From positions 4,234 to 68,233 of the forward strand of contig CAYPNI010000002.1 of NCBI GenBank assembly GCA_964411925.1: DNA of 64,000 nucleotides. The letters are read 5' to 3'. The notes under the pieces were generated by a model that ran no database searches, was not told the DNA's origin, and saw only the letters and a program-made list of their open reading frames with translations. This document shows, piece by piece, positions 63,135 to 64,000 of the stretch. How positions within the stretch are numbered: position 1 is the first letter of the stretch; every line of letters begins with the position of its first letter. Source of the DNA: VFKU01 sp964411925. Lineage in GTDB: Bacteria > Hydrogenedentota > Hydrogenedentia > Hydrogenedentales > GCA-2746185. The translations under genes were made by a program, and so were the position numbers.

Positions 63135-64000
63135 GTGAGCCTAAGCTCGCTGACGATTATGGCGGCGATCGCGGCGTGGGGCGCGCATGCGGAGGAGGTT
63201 GCGCTCAGGTTCGAGGCGGACCATGTCGCGATCGAGATTGGCGGGGCGGCGTTCGCGCGGTATGTGTTTCGCGACGAGGTGGTCGCGCGGCCCTACTTCG
63301 CGGACGTGCATTCTCTGAATGGCGCGCTCGTGACCCGCAACCATCCGCCCATCGAGGGCGTCGATGCAACCGACCACGCGACGATGCACCCGGGGATCTG
63401 GCTCGCGTTCGGCGACATCGACGGAGTCGATTTCTGGCGGAACAAGGGCCGCGTTGAGCACCAATGGTTTCTGCGGGGCCACGCGTCCGGGCCTGAATTT
63501 GGGACCTTTTCGACTAAAAATGCCTATCTGGATGGCGACCGCGTTGTCTGCACGGAAACGCGAACGGTGTCGATCCACGTGTCCGATCCAGGCGTATTTC
63601 TGCTGATCGATTCTACGTTCGAGAGCGAGGCGGACTTCGCGTTTGGCGATCAGGAAGAGATGGGGTTGGGCGTGCGCGTCGCAACGCCGATGACGGTCGA
63701 GAAGGGCGGCGAAATCACGAACAGCGAGGGTATGATTAACGAGGCAGGCTGCTGGGGGAAAACTGCGTGGTGGGCGGAGTACTCTGGGGAGGTCGATGGG
63801 GAGCGAACAGGCATCGTGCTGATGCCGCACCCCGACAATTTTCGGCCGTCGTGGTTCCACGCGCGCGACTACGGGCTGCTGGTAGCGAACCCGTTTGGGC
63901 GCCGGGCGTTCACCGGCGCGGAGTCCAGCCGGATCGTCGTGAAGGCGGGCGAGCCGTTTCGACTCCGGTTTGGCGTGTGTGTGTATTCGGGCGCGGCCGC
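63135..64000 (+). CDS. Exported DUF6807 (PmoA-like) protein, 3' end outside the window
   Basis: At least 288 residues, open to the window edge. GTG 63135 gives signal peptide MSLSSLTIMAAIAAWGAHA (ATG 63159 is an alternative). Features of the DUF6807 family: RYVFRDEVVARPYFADVHS, DHATMHPGIWLAFGDIDGVDFWRNKGRVEH and FGDQEEMGLGVRVATPM. It follows a secreted oxidoreductase, a pairing common in polysaccharide-degrading bacteria. Function of the family is not established. Confidence 0.83.
   Translation, partial: MSLSSLTIMAAIAAWGAHAEEVALRFEADHVAIEIGGAAFARYVFRDEVVARPYFADVHSLNGALVTRNHPPIEGVDATDHATMHPGIWLAFGDIDGVDFWRNKGRVEHQWFLRGHASGPEFGTFSTKNAYLDGDRVVCTETRTVSIHVSDPGVFLLIDSTFESEADFAFGDQEEMGLGVRVATPMTVEKGGEITNSEGMINEAGCWGKTAWWAEYSGEVDGERTGIVLMPHPDNFRPSWFHARDYGLLVANPFGRRAFTGAESSRIVVKAGEPFRLRFGVCVYSGAA

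Noticed and set aside
1..64000. tRNA, rRNA, CRISPR arrays, transposases or integrases
   Set aside because: None could be recognised by reading either strand; the TIR cassette has no recombinase gene of its own.

Overview
The window is a GC-rich chromosomal segment of a Gram-negative bacterium. The evidence is the LPS export pair lptF/lptG, an lpxH-like hydrolase, type II secretion pseudopilins, lipoproteins and Tat/Sec-exported enzymes. A DUF2961 (GH172-type) glycosidase, several Gfo/Idh/MocA oxidoreductases, a DUF6807 (PmoA-like) protein, a sulfatase-fold lipoprotein, a TMTC-like TPR membrane protein and Sel1/TPR/ankyrin proteins together resemble the Planctomycetes/Hydrogenedentes sphere. 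I would guess Candidatus Hydrogenedentota, but that is inference from gene content. A 100-N scaffold gap (62203-62302) inside a gene shows a draft, probably metagenome-derived, assembly.

Layout. 1-9.2 kb: signal peptidase I, lptF, lptG, a secreted DUF2961 protein, an MltD-like lytic transglycosylase, an HD phosphohydrolase, a J-like protein without HPD and its partner. 9.3-15.7 kb: a second signal peptidase I, an LpxH-like hydrolase, a PP2C phosphatase, a DnaA-type AAA+/coiled-coil fusion, a TolB-like propeller and a degenerate phosphoesterase. 15.7-19.4 kb: a gspI-J-K-F operon on the minus strand. 19.4-25.3 kb: a tpx-ferritin stress operon, an AtpI-like protein, a GT2, a lipoprotein, rluD, rpsU and a leucine-dehydrogenase-type enzyme. 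25.9-30.7 kb: an alpha/beta hydrolase, a PQQ dehydrogenase, a lipoprotein and an MFS transporter.

30.7-33.9 kb is the most unusual part. Two translationally coupled TIR-TM-Sel1 genes with their own promoter lie between two 109-bp direct repeats (108/109 identical), so the unit looks like a discrete acquired or excisable cassette, possibly for defence. 34-45 kb: a CPA2 antiporter, an SDR, an alkaline-phosphatase-fold protein, a MerR regulator with a classic 19-bp-spacer operator and a CCPFF-type metal-associated protein, an aldo/keto reductase, an ankyrin protein, a thiamine-binding-like protein, a PMT-like glycosyltransferase and a tyrosine-phosphatase-like protein. 44.8-53.5 kb: two Gfo/Idh/MocA genes coupled through a Sel1 gene, then DUF72, TPR, sulfatase-like and TMTC-like genes.

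53.5-64 kb: a small secreted protein with strong expression signals, cimA, an ApgM-like gene with an odd AT-rich patch, and rsmG containing two parS-type palindromes. A gene-free stretch after rsmG has DnaA boxes and an AT-rich repeat and is a candidate chromosomal origin. It is followed by a two-domain VOC protein, the aguA-aguB agmatine pathway, a gapped Gfo/Idh/MocA gene and a partial DUF6807 gene. I saw no rRNA, tRNA, CRISPR array or transposase.
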